Positions 1 through 12,884 of a stretch of 64,000 nt of DNA are shown here, piece by piece. Below the pieces are notes generated by a model. That model worked only from the letters and a program-made list of their open reading frames with translations. It was not told where the DNA came from and searched no databases. The position numbers and the translations under genes were made by a program. Origin of the DNA: Mixophyes australis (taxonomy: Eukaryota > Chordata > Amphibia > Anura > Limnodynastidae); contig JAVHZZ010000003.1 of assembly GCA_036250195.1 (NCBI GenBank), forward strand, positions 87,189,418-87,253,417. Reading direction: 5' to 3'. Position 1 is the stretch's first letter, and each line of letters begins with the position of its first letter.

Positions 1-225
1 ATCCACACAGTTCCTTATCCTCATCTTGTCCTTTTTAAGAAGAGAGACAAATAATTAAAAACAAAAATAAAAATAAATAAATAAATAAAAGAGGGGCAAT
101 AAAAGTTTGAAAGGAGATTACTACTTAGATTCTCTGAGGAGGGAGAACGCATCAAGAGTCAGGCCACCTATGACTACAGGGAGTTCTTTTTTTAGGAGGA
201 AGGAGTTGGTACAAGAGGATTGGGG

Positions 226-480
226 TTATAAGTAAAGCCAAGGAGCCCATATCTGGTGAAATTTATCACCCTTATCATGCAGATGGTATGTAATCTGTTC
301 CATCCAGGCAATAAACCAGACATAGGATCGCAGGGCCGCCATAGTGGGAGGCTCAACTTGTTTCCAAGACTTAGCTACTAGGCATCGCGCAGCTGCAAGG
401 ACATGGGAAGCCAATTTCGCAGACTCTCTATCATCATCAATCAGAGGGTAACAGAGAGGAAAAGACCATGGGTCTTTCCG
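226..480 (-). pseudogene. L1-clade LINE, C-terminal end of ORF2 (fragment)
   Basis: An open stretch on the minus strand ends at a stop at 226 and reads back past its first methionine to about 480. The visible peptide has the look of the extreme C-terminus of L1-type ORF2 proteins: an alanine-rich AAARCLVAKSWK segment, then a tryptophan-rich amphipathic tail ending in FHQIWAPWLYL. In L1 elements this region follows the RT and connects to the 3' UTR; the AT-rich 1-225 would then be 3' UTR. No RT or endonuclease is seen beside it, so this is a 5'-truncated or broken copy. The family call rests on memory of L1 ORF2 tails; there is no supporting TSD. Confidence 0.5.
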
Positions 481-555
481 GACAGGGCATCACTTTTGTA
501 ATTTTAACTGCAGTAGCTTACAAATTATTTTAGATGTTTGTGAATAACAGATAAG

Positions 556-732
556 GGGGTAAATGTATCAATCTGCGGTTTTTGCAAATCGACGATAATC
601 GGTGACTTTGCAGGACAGATTTAAAACAGCAATGTCTTTAAAGGCAGATTTTATATTGCCATTTGAAATCTGCCCTGCAAAGTAACCCATTATCGGTGAC
701 TTGCAAAAACTGCAGATTGATACATTTACCCC
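556..732. mobile_element. MITE with long terminal inverted repeats
   Basis: Starts GGGGTAAATGTATCAATCTGC and ends with its complement (GCAGATTGATACATTTACCCC), about 30 bp per arm with one mismatch, continuing as TTTTTGCAA/TTGCAAAAA. The 177-bp unit has no coding capacity. Related ends occur at 28,409-28,536 and 14,686-14,775, so it is a dispersed family. Confidence 0.75.
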
Positions 733-931
733 AAGATGTTTTTAGGTGTGTTTCACTAACACCAGTTCACTTATTATATTTATTCTTCAAAGCTGGTTAC
801 TAATGAATGTACAGGAGATAAAGTGGACAAAGCAACATAGAGTATTTCAGCTCAGCTAAATCATACGTGTCTACAGTGCCTGTAGGCAACATTGGAGTGG
901 AAGGAACTAAGCCCATATGTAGCCAGTCCAA

Positions 932-1342
932 GGGATCTATGCATCAAGCCAATCAAGCATTTTAATCATACAGAAACAGCATGATTTACATTTAGTTTCC
1001 ATGCATTAATTGCCTAACAGAGGAGATTTCACAGAAATTCCCTCTGTTTAGGAAAATACCTTGTACCATTGCAGTCCTCATAGATTAATATAGGGACTGC
1101 GATGTTCTGCAATGCATTAAGCTTTGCTAAGCTTTGCATTGTGCTGACAGGTAACGCCATCTCAAGATAGCGTTACCTGTCTTTTCCTATGAGATTGCTC
1201 TGAAGTGTCTCTGGCTTCGCAGAATCCGTTACAGTGGAAGTGCTGTGCACATGCGCATAGCACTTCCTCCTTTTACTGGCAGCGCTAAGATTTGCAGCGA
1301 TGGATATTTAGTTGCACCGCATCTTATGGATGTATAGATCCC
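932..1342. mobile_element. MITE-like inverted-repeat element
   Basis: The ends GGATCTATGCATCAA and GATGTATAGATCC are imperfect inverted repeats, with CAAG next to both ends as a possible duplication. Inside lie two further hairpins: GGTAACGCCATCT with its complement near 1,150-1,180, and GGAAGTGCT with AGCACTTCC near 1,235-1,270. There is no open reading frame of note. Confidence 0.5.
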
Positions 1343-4300
1343 AAGTATCTAAACATTAAGAGCAGCACAGAGTAATCCTGTGAATCTCTCATCAAACTGG
1401 TGCAGGAATATTGTGGAGTCAAATGCACTTGTCTGCAAATCAATGTTCATACATCCAATATAAAATTGTATATTATCACCAGTGTTTGTTATTATATCTG
1501 AATTTGGCCCAAAATGTCAAAATATAGCTTCATTGGATTGTCCAAATAACCCTCAGGAAATATAGTTAAGAAAACTAGTTTCACAGATAATTATATTAGA
1601 TAGACTAGATAACATATCCTTCCCGAAAGAATATCTTTAAAGGGACTCTGACCTGTACAGCACTCACTTTGACGTGCATGCAGCTTCAGTGGACATAAAA
1701 ATAGAGATCAATACATCACTTTGAGGTACACACTGTCAGTACTGATGATTTTTTTGTCAAATGTTCATTGGATAAAAAATAGAGCAAACATAGTTCAGAG
1801 TCTGTCACACATTTGGAAAAGTACTGACAGTGAATGTCATTTACAAACTGGAAACATTGTGGAGATGGAGAACTATTTTTACACTTATCTATTTGCCAGC
1901 TGTACACAAAAATGGGTACATCTATTCCACCTTTTGAGGCGCATCTGTGAAAGAGGTTTATACAGCTATTTGCAGGATTGTGATCCATGATAGAAATGTG
2001 TATATTCACTTAGTTAGTTACAACTTCTCATGTATTTACATCAAAATTTAGCTCACTGGAGCCTCATTTATTAGTTAAATACTTCGGGACAGTAAAGGGA
2101 CTTAGTAGCTGGCTTTACTTTACGGGGCAGATTCAATTCTCCATGATGTGTCTCCAGAACAGTCCACAGACACTCAGAGGCGATATCCGGCCTGGAATCT
2201 TTGCACATTTCTGCAAAAATAAGTAAAGATTTTAGTACCATATTAATCAGAATTGCAGTTAGTAGCCCACTATGGGACCGGCCCAGGGGGCAGATGCCCG
2301 CATGGGCCAGTCCCATAGTGGATGCTAAACTGGTGCAAAATGCAAGCCCTTTTGCAAAATATAAATGGCTATGTGCTCTTCTGCGGAGTAAGGAATGTCC
2401 CTAAAAATGGATATTTAATACCTCTTTTTCTTATTTCAATGATTTTGTTCTGCAAATAAAAATCTCATATTTGAACTGCTTTAAAAAAATAAGCCTACTG
2501 GTGTGCTTACTCTGTACATAGCTAGAAACGCCCTGCCGTGATCTAACCCCTTGGCCCATACACACCTCTGCTCTTCCACAAATGCTGTCATTTTGCTCTA
2601 CACACTCCTGCACTTTGCAGAAATGTAGGTTCACTTGTACAAATCAAAGAGCATAGTGGGAACAAAGCTGATTTTTCCTCCCTTACAGTCTCTATAAACA
2701 TACAGAAATAGGAGCGTAATATCCACAATAAAGGGCAGAATTTTACCACATGCTTCTGTGTTCTTAATTAAACCTTAGTTTGTTCCTCATGTTAGTCTAT
2801 TCATCACTATGTTTAGTAGTATTGCTGTAGGATTACTGGTAACCTAACTTTATTTCAAACAATGAAATTATATATAATTCACGCTAATGCAGAAAATTTG
2901 AATAGCCCCTTTAATATAACACAGTTTTCTTAATTTTTTCTGCATAAATTATTATTTTGTTTTTCACTGAATTCCACATGTTTCATTTATTTTCACAATT
3001 ATTCTTTATAAGCTCTCAGGCAGCCCAGGCATTGTGTTTACCATTGCATAGACTACAAATAAATGTTTGTGGAGTAAAATAAACACATCCTACATCTCAT
3101 GCATCTCAATACACAAAAAGGTTGCAAAACCTTCAAACTGGAATATCAAGAGCATTACAAATGAATGCTCTACACAATGGAGCTTTTGCCAGCTAATCTA
3201 ATCCACCCCATGTATCTAAATGAGGGCCATGCATAACAATGCTGGGGATGGATTTCTATTAGAGTTTCATCTGCAAGCTGACAGTTGTTTGAAGAAATAA
3301 CTATTTCCTAAACATGAAAGCCCCCCTCACAATGCACCCACTGATGTCTCATAAAGTGACTTGACTTTTTTCTTCTGATTTGACATTGGTAGGAAGAAAG
3401 GTGGACTTAGACCATAGGACCCCTACCAGGTTACCTTGCAGTGGATTACCCTTGCAGGTGCTAATATAATTGAAGGTGTGGCAGCAGATACAGCCCACTA
3501 ATAGCTTTTCCTATATGGAGATTACCTAGGTAGAGAATACCAGAGTACCTGAAGAATAGGCATGTGAGTACTTTATTAACATATCACCATTCAGTGGCAG
3601 CTGCATATCTAGAGAAGAAAAAACTCTTTAAAGAGCCTATTCATCTATGTTAATGGGCCCATTGCACAGCACATTGTGTGAGAAATTAAGTCTCTAGCTG
3701 TGAACTTCCTGTGCTGTGCAAGCTGCCTTGACTCTCTTTTATTGCTTCAGTGTTATTATCTCCTGGAAATAAAAACAATCATGTTCTCACATTTGAGAAG
3801 CCAAAACATTCCAAGATAACAAACTGGTAACGCTGGCTGAAAGTTTCCCTTTGTCTCCCTTATTAAGTGAAAAATATGTTTCCAAATTAAATCAAACCCT
3901 AAATTAACTTCCAAACACATCATATTACCTCAACGGCCATATGCATTGCAATGTCATTTTTTTTAACAAAAAAATTTAAAATAAATATATATATATATTT
4001 AAACGCAAAAACACACACATAAATTAAACTATTTTGCTGTTTATATGCCCGTGCTTGGTATTCATTTACACAGCAACTATGTTAATTTATGCAAATGAGA
4101 CATGCATGTTGTTTGAATGCTTAACTGGCGAAAAGACTTCCTTTTTCTGAAATTCTAAAGTATAAATAGACTCCATCATTATATGTTTAATCAGCAAATT
4201 ACTTCTACGGACATAGCGCTGTCACTTAGTGATCTTCAGAATGTTGATGTGAATACCGCGTTAAACATTGCTGTTGACAGCGGTCAAATACATCGTAGGT

Positions 4301-4401
4301 TTTCGTGATTACGTTTTCATTAGTCCGAGATTTTCATTTGCTAATGAAAAACAATTTATGCTTTGTCTGCAAAATTATAATGTAGTCCATTGCATCGTCA
4401 T
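1343..4401. other. AT-rich spacer, no gene recognised
   Basis: Apart from the MITE fragment at 2,262-2,325 I see no coding region, RNA gene or structured repeat here. Short open stretches are AT-driven and show no codon-like pattern. Confidence 0.6.
2262..2325. mobile_element. Fragment of the hAT-like MITE family
   Basis: A short piece containing CACTATGGGACCGGCCCAGG and GGGGCAGATGCCC matches the inner part of the complete MITE at 26,814-27,000. The segment is itself palindromic (CACTATGGGAC ... GTCCCATAGTG). Terminal repeats are not visible, so it is a fragment or an internally rearranged copy. Confidence 0.45.
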
Positions 4402-4432
4402 TACCATCATCATCATCATCATCATCATTACT
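4402..4432 (+). repeat. (ATC)n microsatellite
   Basis: An uninterrupted run of about nine ATC triplets. Confidence 0.9.
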
Positions 4433-6407
4433 CTGTCTAGAAGAAGTTTCTAAATGCCAACTGATTACTAGACAATTAAAAAAGAAAACAGTCCAAATAA
4501 TATCAGCATTTTTAATCCATACCCCTATTTCAAGGTAAGAAACATTTGGTGGGCTTGGGTGTGTTACAAAAACGTATTTCATTTTATAATCCATAAAATT
4601 TAAGAATGGAAATAAAAATATATTTTTTAGATTATCTATAATCACATTTTTTTTTTTTTAAGAAAAAGAAAATGTCAATTGGATTCAATAAAGGATTTAT
4701 ATGCTTATCATTCAAACATATCCCATTTGGTTTATTATTATTTTTTAAAAAGCTTTAGAGCAGTTTTTTCACATCCTTTAATCTGAAATGAATGTTCGGG
4801 GCCAATAAAAAGGCAGCCCTGACTCATTTGTGAAGTATAAGCATAAAAAGTAGGAGATGATTATCATTTGATATCACAATACTGGTTACAATATCTGCTT
4901 ACAAAAAGCTTCACAAAACAAAAAAGCTTGGGAGATCATGAAGCACATTTTAAACAGCTCATTTGCTGAATTATGTATTTGCCAGTGGGTTTTCCTTAAT
5001 TTAGTCAATTAACTAAGAACTGTGTAAGTAATTTGGAATTGCCCTCTCTGCTGCTAGTGTGTTTAGCTTAAATTTTAAAAAAAATGTTGCAGTGTAAATG
5101 AAGCTATGCTAAAACCATATTAGATGACAATTATATCATAATTGGGCAGTAGCTGAAATTAGTGCAAATGTTCTTAAAATTTAGTTTTTTAGATACATTA
5201 AATGTGCAATGATTATTTAAAGTTGTAGCAACTCCCAGCAAGTAGAAAAACTAGTCAGCACTGCAACTTAATATATAAAGTCTGTTTTTCACCTGTAGTT
5301 CATTGCTAAGTACATATGTACGCTTCATGTGTAAGCCTCAACAAAACTTAGATTATCATGTTGTCTGTTACTTGCTATGCATGTTTGTCGATTATAATTA
5401 ACTAGAATGCATATTTGTACTTACATTATAATCTGTATCTGTTGTGTCTGCCCTACAAAGCATTTGAGAAGCATATGAGTAGATAAAATAGAAATAGAAT
5501 GGTAGGCTTTATAATTTATTAAATTTCTGGCTTTAAATCAATTCACAAAATTGCATATAGTTCATAGCGGGATCAGAATTAAATGTCCAATATTATAGTG
5601 AAACCCACTTTTTGAAGGGTAAATTGACATGATCATTAGTGTTAGAAGAACACGTGTTTGTGTTTTTGGATCACGTGTTTGTGTGGTATCATATGGAGAG
5701 CATGTATAGTTTTGTGCCTCAAGATGAGTGAAAAGTTCCAGCTACTTTTTAGTTATTTATTTTTTTCTTCTGAAACGATAAATGTTTTGTTGCCACCAAA
5801 TTAGTTTCTGAAGTTCATGGTGGAAAAAAGTTTTACACTTTGGAACAAAATAATTTTTTAACATTTTACTTTTTAACAAAATTATCTCTTACTACATGAT
5901 TTAAAAAAAAAAAAAAACAACAACTAGTATTAACATGCAAAAAGTAAGAACAATAATAAATGACTTTTTTTGCAAAAATAATGATATTGAAAACTTGACA
6001 GAATTTATAGATTTTTTGATGGATTAAAAAATTGAGCTAAACTTGATAACATCAAACAGGCTTCACCATGTTTGAGCAAGTGTGTGAACCGGCTCGAACT
6101 TGTTCAAGCTTAAATTGACATATGTTGTTTTTTTATTTACTAATGGACACAGGTCACAGGTCCATTCCAAAGCATCACATAAGCACAGGTTCTTCTGGGA
6201 TTACCCTTTTTCCTTATTTTATTACTGATCATGTTTATGATATGCCCATATTGACTTATTTTTACTTGTAGTGATTTATTTTAATCTAGGATCATCAAGA
6301 CTTAGCACATTAAAAAAGCAAATATACAGTATTTCAGCACACTTTATTTTTAAATATGCCTATAATGACACATTGAGTTTGTTTGTTTTGGGTGATGTCA
6401 ATATATA

Positions 6408-6452
6408 AATAATAATAATAATAATAATAATAATAATCATTATTATTATTTA
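6408..6452 (+). repeat. (AAT)n microsatellite
   Basis: A run of AAT triplets flips to ATT at its right end, giving a small hairpin-forming tract. Confidence 0.9.
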
Positions 6453-7121
6453 TTTTAGCTTGGATTGCTTATTTTATTAGAAATTAGAATTCAGGTGCAC
6501 CTGAATTAAAAATATAGGCGGAAATTGGCTCTTTTGTCATTCATGTGTCAGGTGTTTTGTATCAAATTTATGAGAGTCATAAGCAGCCTGCACTATATTT
6601 GCACTGCATGCAATCATATTTATGTGCTACTTTAAAAGCTACTTAACATAGTCCCACTGTATTAGCCATTCTGTGTTTTAGTTCTGCTGTTATTTCACTG
6701 CAGTGCTATAAATATGCACATAAACAAACCATTTTAGTTATTCTTAAGATGGTGATGTAACTGGCATGTGAATCATGACCGCTCTTCACTACTAGAACTT
6801 TTTGGATGAGAAGAGTAACTCTATGGTAATCTGATCCGGGCACCCAATATGACAAATGTTTGTGTCTAATTAATGCGATGAAGAAATTACATATTATTTG
6901 CTAATTGGATAATTGAATATGGGCTCTAATTAGCCCATTTAACCCAAGTCACATATCCAAATACGCTATGCAACTTTGAGTCAATCTGGATAGTTTGAAC
7001 CAGTGACATTTGAATTATTTTTTCTTCTGGACAAATAAAGTGGTAGATCTACAGGTAATATTTTCGTGGAATGTTTCAACTGATGGCAAAGATGTTGATG
7101 TACTAAACAATTTTATTTTTT

Positions 7122-7246
7122 GTGTTACACATTTTACTTTTGTAGCACACATTTTACTTTTGTGGTACACATTTTACTTTTGTAGTATACATTTTACTTT
7201 TGTATTACACATTTTACTTTTGTAGTACACATTTTGCTTGTGTATT
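7122..7246 (+). repeat. 20-bp tandem repeat, about six copies
   Basis: The unit ACACATTTTACTTTTGTAGT recurs every 20 bp with one or two changes per copy, decaying at the right end (ATTTTGCTTGTG). Confidence 0.9.
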
Positions 7247-8151
7247 AAAATGTAAGTGCCTACCACTTTTAGTGTAAGAAATTTACAATGCAGGGCTAAT
7301 CATGGCAAGTATATAGACATGCTGTGCAATTCAGACTATCAACAGCCAGTATTAGCACCATATTGAGATGCACAATGTCACTTGTTTGTTTAATAAAAAA
7401 AAAAACACTTTAACAGGATACAAGTCATTAAGATTCTTCTAAAACAGGTTTTTGACACAGCAGAAACAACAACATTCTACAATATACCATATTTTACCCT
7501 GGCGGCACAAGACATGAATAGTTTAATTAATTCCTTCAGTGACAATGTCTTTTCTAATGATTAGAGCTAACAAAATGCAGCACTTATCGTCCAGAAACAA
7601 AAAAAAGATATAACTTTATATTATGGACCAAAACACACAAGTAGATTGACCATGGGAGGCAGTTTCCACATACATATTCATGCTGGCCGTATGTTATCAC
7701 ATTTGCTGCCACTGAATTAAAAGAAAACACTTTTTGAGCCATGAATTTAAAAATATAGTAATAAAGAAAAAAATAACTCAGATTCAACTACATAAGATAT
7801 AAATAAAATAGATATCATAACGGCGGTTTGGGCAAGTATGTGAATCCTCATTATTCCCAATGAATAAGCACCTCCATGGTGTGTAAATGTCAATATGGTT
7901 TATATTCTAATATGTTTTCATATTACACAAATGACGCTTTAATTAAAAAAAAATATGTATACAATTATCAGTAATTTTTTCAAGGGTTGACAGCCTCATA
8001 TTTGTAGCTGCATCGATTGTATTTTACCTATTTTTAATTTAAAATGATATAATGGACACTCATTTCTATTGTAATATGTGACCATATTTATGTTTGTCCT
8101 GTTTTCCCTACAGTATGGCGCTGCGGAGCACTGTGGCGCTTTACAGATCTA

Positions 8152-8190
8152 CAATAATGATAATAATAATAATAATAATAATAATGATAA
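8152..8190 (+). repeat. (AAT)n microsatellite
   Basis: A run of AAT/ATA triplets with GATAA interruptions at the edges, directly beside the MITE that begins near 8,195. Confidence 0.9.
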
Positions 8191-8194
8191 CTTT

Positions 8195-8624
8195 ATGGAC
8201 CATATTTAGAGTCGGACGCAAAGTCCGTGTAAGAAGTGTAGGAGTGGGAGTGTGCCGCAGCTTGGTAGGGTATTATGAGTTGCAAGCAACCCCAGTTGCG
8301 TCCCACTCGTAATACCCTATTGAGCTGCGAGCAGTTCCTGCAGCTAGCTAACTACTTGCGCCACCTAATTCCTGCCGCACAGCTTTAGCCCTGTTTTGAC
8401 GTGTGTTGCGTCTGCGCCTCACTGTGACTAGGATGTATTTACATGGCCATGCCTTCACAATTCCGCGTTCCTCCCATTCTCTCATAGTGAGTCGCAAGCT
8501 GTCGCAAGTGTTATTTGCGCTCAAGATGCAGGCGGATTTGGAGCTTTCTGCACATGCGTGGTTGTGTTTTTTGGTTAGATGTGCCTAAATCAGACTTTGC
8601 GTCCGACTCTAAATGAGGTCCTAT
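8195..8624. mobile_element. MITE with ~30-bp terminal inverted repeats
   Basis: The left arm near 8,200-8,224 contains TTTAGAGTCGGACGCAAAGT and the right arm near 8,593-8,613 is its exact complement. The arms extend outwards imperfectly (TATGGACC / GGTCCTATA). The interior is GC-richer than the flanks and has no coding capacity. Confidence 0.8.
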
Positions 8625-8773
8625 ATGCTCAGACTCAAGAATTCAAGACCCATCTGCAAATACCAATAGCATCAGTAATGGTTTAGTGTACAAGCTGATA
8701 AAGTATGGCTAATTTAGTGTAAGTTCCTAGGGTAAAGTGTATATCTAGATACAGAGATAGGATGAGAAGTTCA

Positions 8774-8954
8774 GGGGATATATTTACCAAACTGCGGGTT
8801 TGAAAAAGTGGAGATGTTGCCGACAGCAGCCAATCAGATTCTAGTTATCATTTATTATTTATTAGTACATCCTACAAAATTACAGTTAGAATCTGATTGG
8901 TTGCTAAAGACATCATGTCCACTTTTTCAAACCCGCAGTTTAGTAAGTATACCC
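8774..8954. mobile_element. MITE with long terminal inverted repeats
   Basis: The ends carry AAACTGCGGGTTTGAAAAAG and its exact complement; the arms reach about 30 bp. A second inner pair (CCAATCAGATTCTA / TAGAATCTGATTGG) makes the whole 180 bp fold on itself. Confidence 0.8.
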
Positions 8955-9305
8955 ACAGTGTCAAGGTCTGTGGGACAACAGAAGATGGTATGCTGTAAAT
9001 AAAGGAAGCTAGTCTTAGACACATATACGAAAGCACCCAGAGTTTGTCAGTTACCACCAATTTCAAGAAGAAGATTAGAAAAGATCAGTGGGACAAAATC
9101 CTACAGAGATGTCCATGGGAATAAGAAGCAATGACCTTGTAATAAGCCAAAGAGATTGAAAATCAGTGAAAGAGATTAAACAATGTTGTTGTAATATTAC
9201 CATACCATTTGCAACACAATACCCTCTACAAAAATAATATATAAAACAAGACCAAAATACTGAGAAGTTATCAAAAGTTGCTGATTAATAGCACTGAGAA
9301 ATAAA

Positions 9306-9308
<3 letters not shown>

Positions 9309-9356
<48 letters not shown>
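9309..9356 (+). repeat. (TAA)n microsatellite
   Basis: About fifteen TAA triplets in a row. Confidence 0.95.
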
Positions 9357-9359
9357 CTT

Positions 9360-10400
9360 ACACTATAATATGCAACTAATTTATATTTACTCACTTTGAA
9401 TTTCCCACAGACGCCACTATAAACGCCACTATAAATCTAAATTCTGCATATTAACCCAAAGTAAACATTTGTATAAGTTAATTTTATTCTTTTTTTTCAT
9501 TGTAAGCTAAATCAAGCCATTTGTTTATTTGTAAGTCATGAGACCTTTTAATTGTAATTTGGGCAGGGATTCTATGTTTGCTTTATTAAGGCTTTTGTCT
9601 TCTTTTGAGAAGCTCACCTATTGTGCATTGTATACTTTTATCATAAAAAAATGATTAAAAAAAATGATCCTCAAAATAAATAACGTATTTTGCATAATAT
9701 TTTCTGACTAAAACACTTGTACAGCCATTTATAAGAGATGTTTTGTGTGGTTGCTTTTTAGGTATGTCCAAGCACTCATATTATAAATATATGTATAAAA
9801 TTATTCTACAGTAATTTATTTAGGGGGAGGGGTTGTAGTAACTTCCTTTTGCCAGTAGATGTCACTGTTGCAATTGCTGTTAGTAATAATCATTTTAGTA
9901 AAGGCTGTCTATATCCACTTTAGGACATAGAAAACTACAGATTTGCATACAACATGAGTCATGTACCTTTCAACAATGGTATTTATTGCCCACAATTTAT
10001 AGTGTATATGAACAGGTTTGAGATTACCTCTCATTTAAAAAAAGTAATATCTTAGTGGATGGTGGACACAGGAAGTACTCACTTGTTGCACTAGTGGACC
10101 AAGAGGGTGACACCAATTCATCATCATCAGCAATTTATATAGCGCCACTAATTCTTTGCAAAAGTATAGAACTAAGACTTCTGCTTTTATTATTATTTTA
10201 GAGGCAGATGTAAAATTGTGTCTTCTTTTTCTGATTGGCAGCTGAGTGAGGGGTGTCCAACTGCCCTAAATACCCCTATCTTTTAGTATTTACCAACTGC
10301 TCAAAACACTTATTACAGATACTTAGTATATATTCCTATCCCATGGGCTTTGTGAGTTGCTTTTTATTTAATCAACAGCAAAGTGACCCTGAAAATACCA
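9360..10400. other. Spacer with a short SINE/L2 tail fragment
   Basis: Mostly unrecognised AT-rich DNA. At 10,121-10,160 there is a minus-strand fragment of the common 3' tail (TCATCATCATCAG then TTATATAGCGCCACTAATTC), matching the tails at 11,480-11,525 and 26,370-26,425. Confidence 0.6.
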
Positions 10401-10434
10401 TTAATACGTAGACATACGAAATCTTATATAGCAA

Positions 10435-11527
10435 CAAGTCTTATGTGTAAAAGAAAGCAAACTCAAACTTAATTTTTCTAAAACCGAGTTAAAAATATTC
10501 CCACCCATCAACAAGAGCATACCTGACATTTCTATCTCTGCTGATAACATGACCATAAATCCTACCCCACAAGCTTGCTGCCTAAGTGTAATCCTTGACT
10601 CACACCTATCCTTTGTTCCCCACATTAACTCTATATCTAAATCATGTTACATACATCTAAAAAACATTTCCAGAATTCGCACATATCTCACGCAAGACAC
10701 TACAAAAACCTTAATTCATGCACTTATCATCTCCCGCATTGACTAGTGCAATTCCCTCCATACTGGTCTTCCCCAAAACAGACTCAAACCCCTACAATCT
10801 ATTTTGCACGCTGCGGCAAGATTGATTTTCCTTGCAAATCGTTATTCCTCTGTTGAATCACTCTGTATGTCTCTACACTGGTTGCCTGTTTTCTACCGAA
10901 TCCAATATAAAATACTTTTACTAACCTATAAGGCGAACAACAAAGCTGCACCAACATACATCTCCTCTCTTGTCTCAAAATATCTCCCAACTTGGCAACT
11001 CCGTTCTGCACAAGATCTGCGTCTCTCATCCACCCTTATTACATCCTCCCATTCCCGGTTACAGGACTTTTTTCCGGCTGCACCCACTCTACAGAATTCT
11101 CTACCTCACACAATAAGACTCTACTCTGGTCTACAAACTTTCAAGCATTCTATGAAAACCCACCTCTTCAGACAAGCTTATAATATTCCTGAACCACCCT
11201 CTTAACCTCACTACGTTACCCCTATTACCACCCGTTACACAATTTCACACAAGACAACTTTACCCTGACCAACATTTTTGTGTGACAGGATCATTCAGCT
11301 TATAAGTCACTTTTACCTTTGCAGCCTGGATGGGCCGAAATTTAAAATGTAGACTTAGCCTTAGCCTCATGTGTAAAACTCCCATTGTCCCATAGATTGT
11401 AAGCTTGCAAGCAGGGCCTTCTCACCTCTTTGTCTGTTTTACCCAGTTTGTTTATTAGTTTACTATGTTTGTCCCCAATTGTAAAGCGCTACGGAATATG
11501 TTGGCGCTATATAAATAAATGATGATG
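10435..11527 (+). pseudogene. L2-clade LINE, 5'-truncated ORF2 3' part plus tail
   Basis: Translating from about 10,455 gives KLKLNFSKTELKIFPP, continuing through an RT-thumb-like region (LDSHLSFVPHINSISKSC), ISRIRTYLTQDTTKTLIHAL, IISRID and then an amber stop where the family usually has DYCN. It resumes in frame from about 10,804: LHWLPVFYRIQYKILLLTYKA and a C-terminus near TFKHSMKTHLFRQAY. These are the usual landmarks after the RT active site in L2/Rex-like ORF2 proteins. It ends with a 3' UTR and the tail GCGCTATATAAATAAATGATGATGA. The EN domain and RT catalytic core are missing, so this is a typical 5'-truncated, dead insertion. The clade call is from motif memory. Confidence 0.8.
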
Positions 11528-11647
11528 AAGCTGTAAAAAAATGACCATTTTATTGCAAGATCAGCATTATTTACAACCTCAACTCTCTTTTGGGGTACAT
11601 ATAGCTAGTAGCCTTACAAACTGACATTCTCCTGCCTCTCTTCCTAA

Positions 11648-12065
11648 GGCTGGGTACACACTACAGGTTTTTCAGCCGACTATTGGGTCAATCGAGCGAT
11701 AAACGACCGTTCAGGCCAATATCGCATTAGTGTGTATACTTAAACGATAGTCGTTTCAAAAGTACCGATCATCCTTTTATTTGACTGTTCAGCAGAGTTA
11801 TAAATCTCATTTCAATGTTGTTCCAATTCTGCAGAGTGTATGCACTCACGATCAGGATCTCCATAGAGTTTACAGAGTCGTGACCTTTTCAGCCAACATT
11901 TATGACAGATGAAGAGCACAGATCTGAAGGTAAATCTTGTAAAACATATATAGTGTGTACACATGAACCGCCATGCTGATCGGGACTTTTTTCTTTTTTT
12001 CAGTCGTTGGTACAATCGTTGAAGATAACACATTGGTTGGAAAATTCTGTAGTGTGTACCCAGAC
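11648..12065. mobile_element. Harbinger-type MITE with TAA target duplication
   Basis: Terminal inverted repeats are GGCTGGGTACACACTACAG at the left and its near-perfect complement at the right (one mismatch). TAA lies directly outside both ends (11,645-11,647 and 12,066-12,068), the target duplication expected of PIF/Harbinger elements. It is 418 bp with no transposase, hence non-autonomous. Confidence 0.85.
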
Positions 12066-12884
12066 TAATTGAGAATGGATGTTTTAAGTAATTTTCCAAT
12101 GGAGCATCTGAATTGGGAAAGGGAAGGAATGTATGCATCCAATGGAGTTGGTCAATCCCTCCAAATTTGCATATAAACATATAAATGACATCAGGACATC
12201 TAAACTATAAAATATTTCATATATATGGAGTGCAACTAATGTGAGCCAACAAGCCCATTAAGAATGCAATCAAATATTAGAAAACACCCTAATGCAGCCG
12301 CATTGTAAGCTTATGAATAAAATTATTATATTAGAATGTGCACTGAAGCTACAATTGTGTATCTTCTAATAGTCTATATCCATTCAAAAAGTGTGATGAT
12401 ATAAAATGTATCTGCCAGTGTTTCACATGTTTGTATCAAAGAATGTAGAAATTGACATAACAAAAAGAAACAACTGGTCTATCTAGTCAGCCCTGTATGA
12501 GTCCTATTATACTTTTTTTTTTACTTTGCTGCAAGAGGCTTTTGTTATACAGATTGTTGACTACTACTCTCCCACACTATTTCAACTGTCTCATTAATTT
12601 ATCATACTTTGTGATCTTATGTTTCTTAATAAAACTTGTTACCATTATTTTTTTACTGTATATTTAAATTACACTCCTAAAGCTTGAGTTGTTATAGTAT
12701 TTATAATTAAATACTCTTTACATAATATAGATGTTTTACATTGTTCAAATGGCACTTTTGTAACACTTCTTGTAATACTAGTTGGGGTGTCAGTCAGGAA
12801 CATAGGTATGGACTGGCAGACTCACTTCCATTAAGCATAATTAATTCAGATGTGGGAACATCTATTAACAAAGTTCTCATTAAT

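Larger units (their letters stand above)
4440..8150. other. AT-rich spacer, no gene recognised
   Basis: Beyond the AAT microsatellite and the 20-bp tandem repeat, nothing in this stretch resembles a gene. It is long, AT-rich intergenic or intronic DNA. Confidence 0.55.
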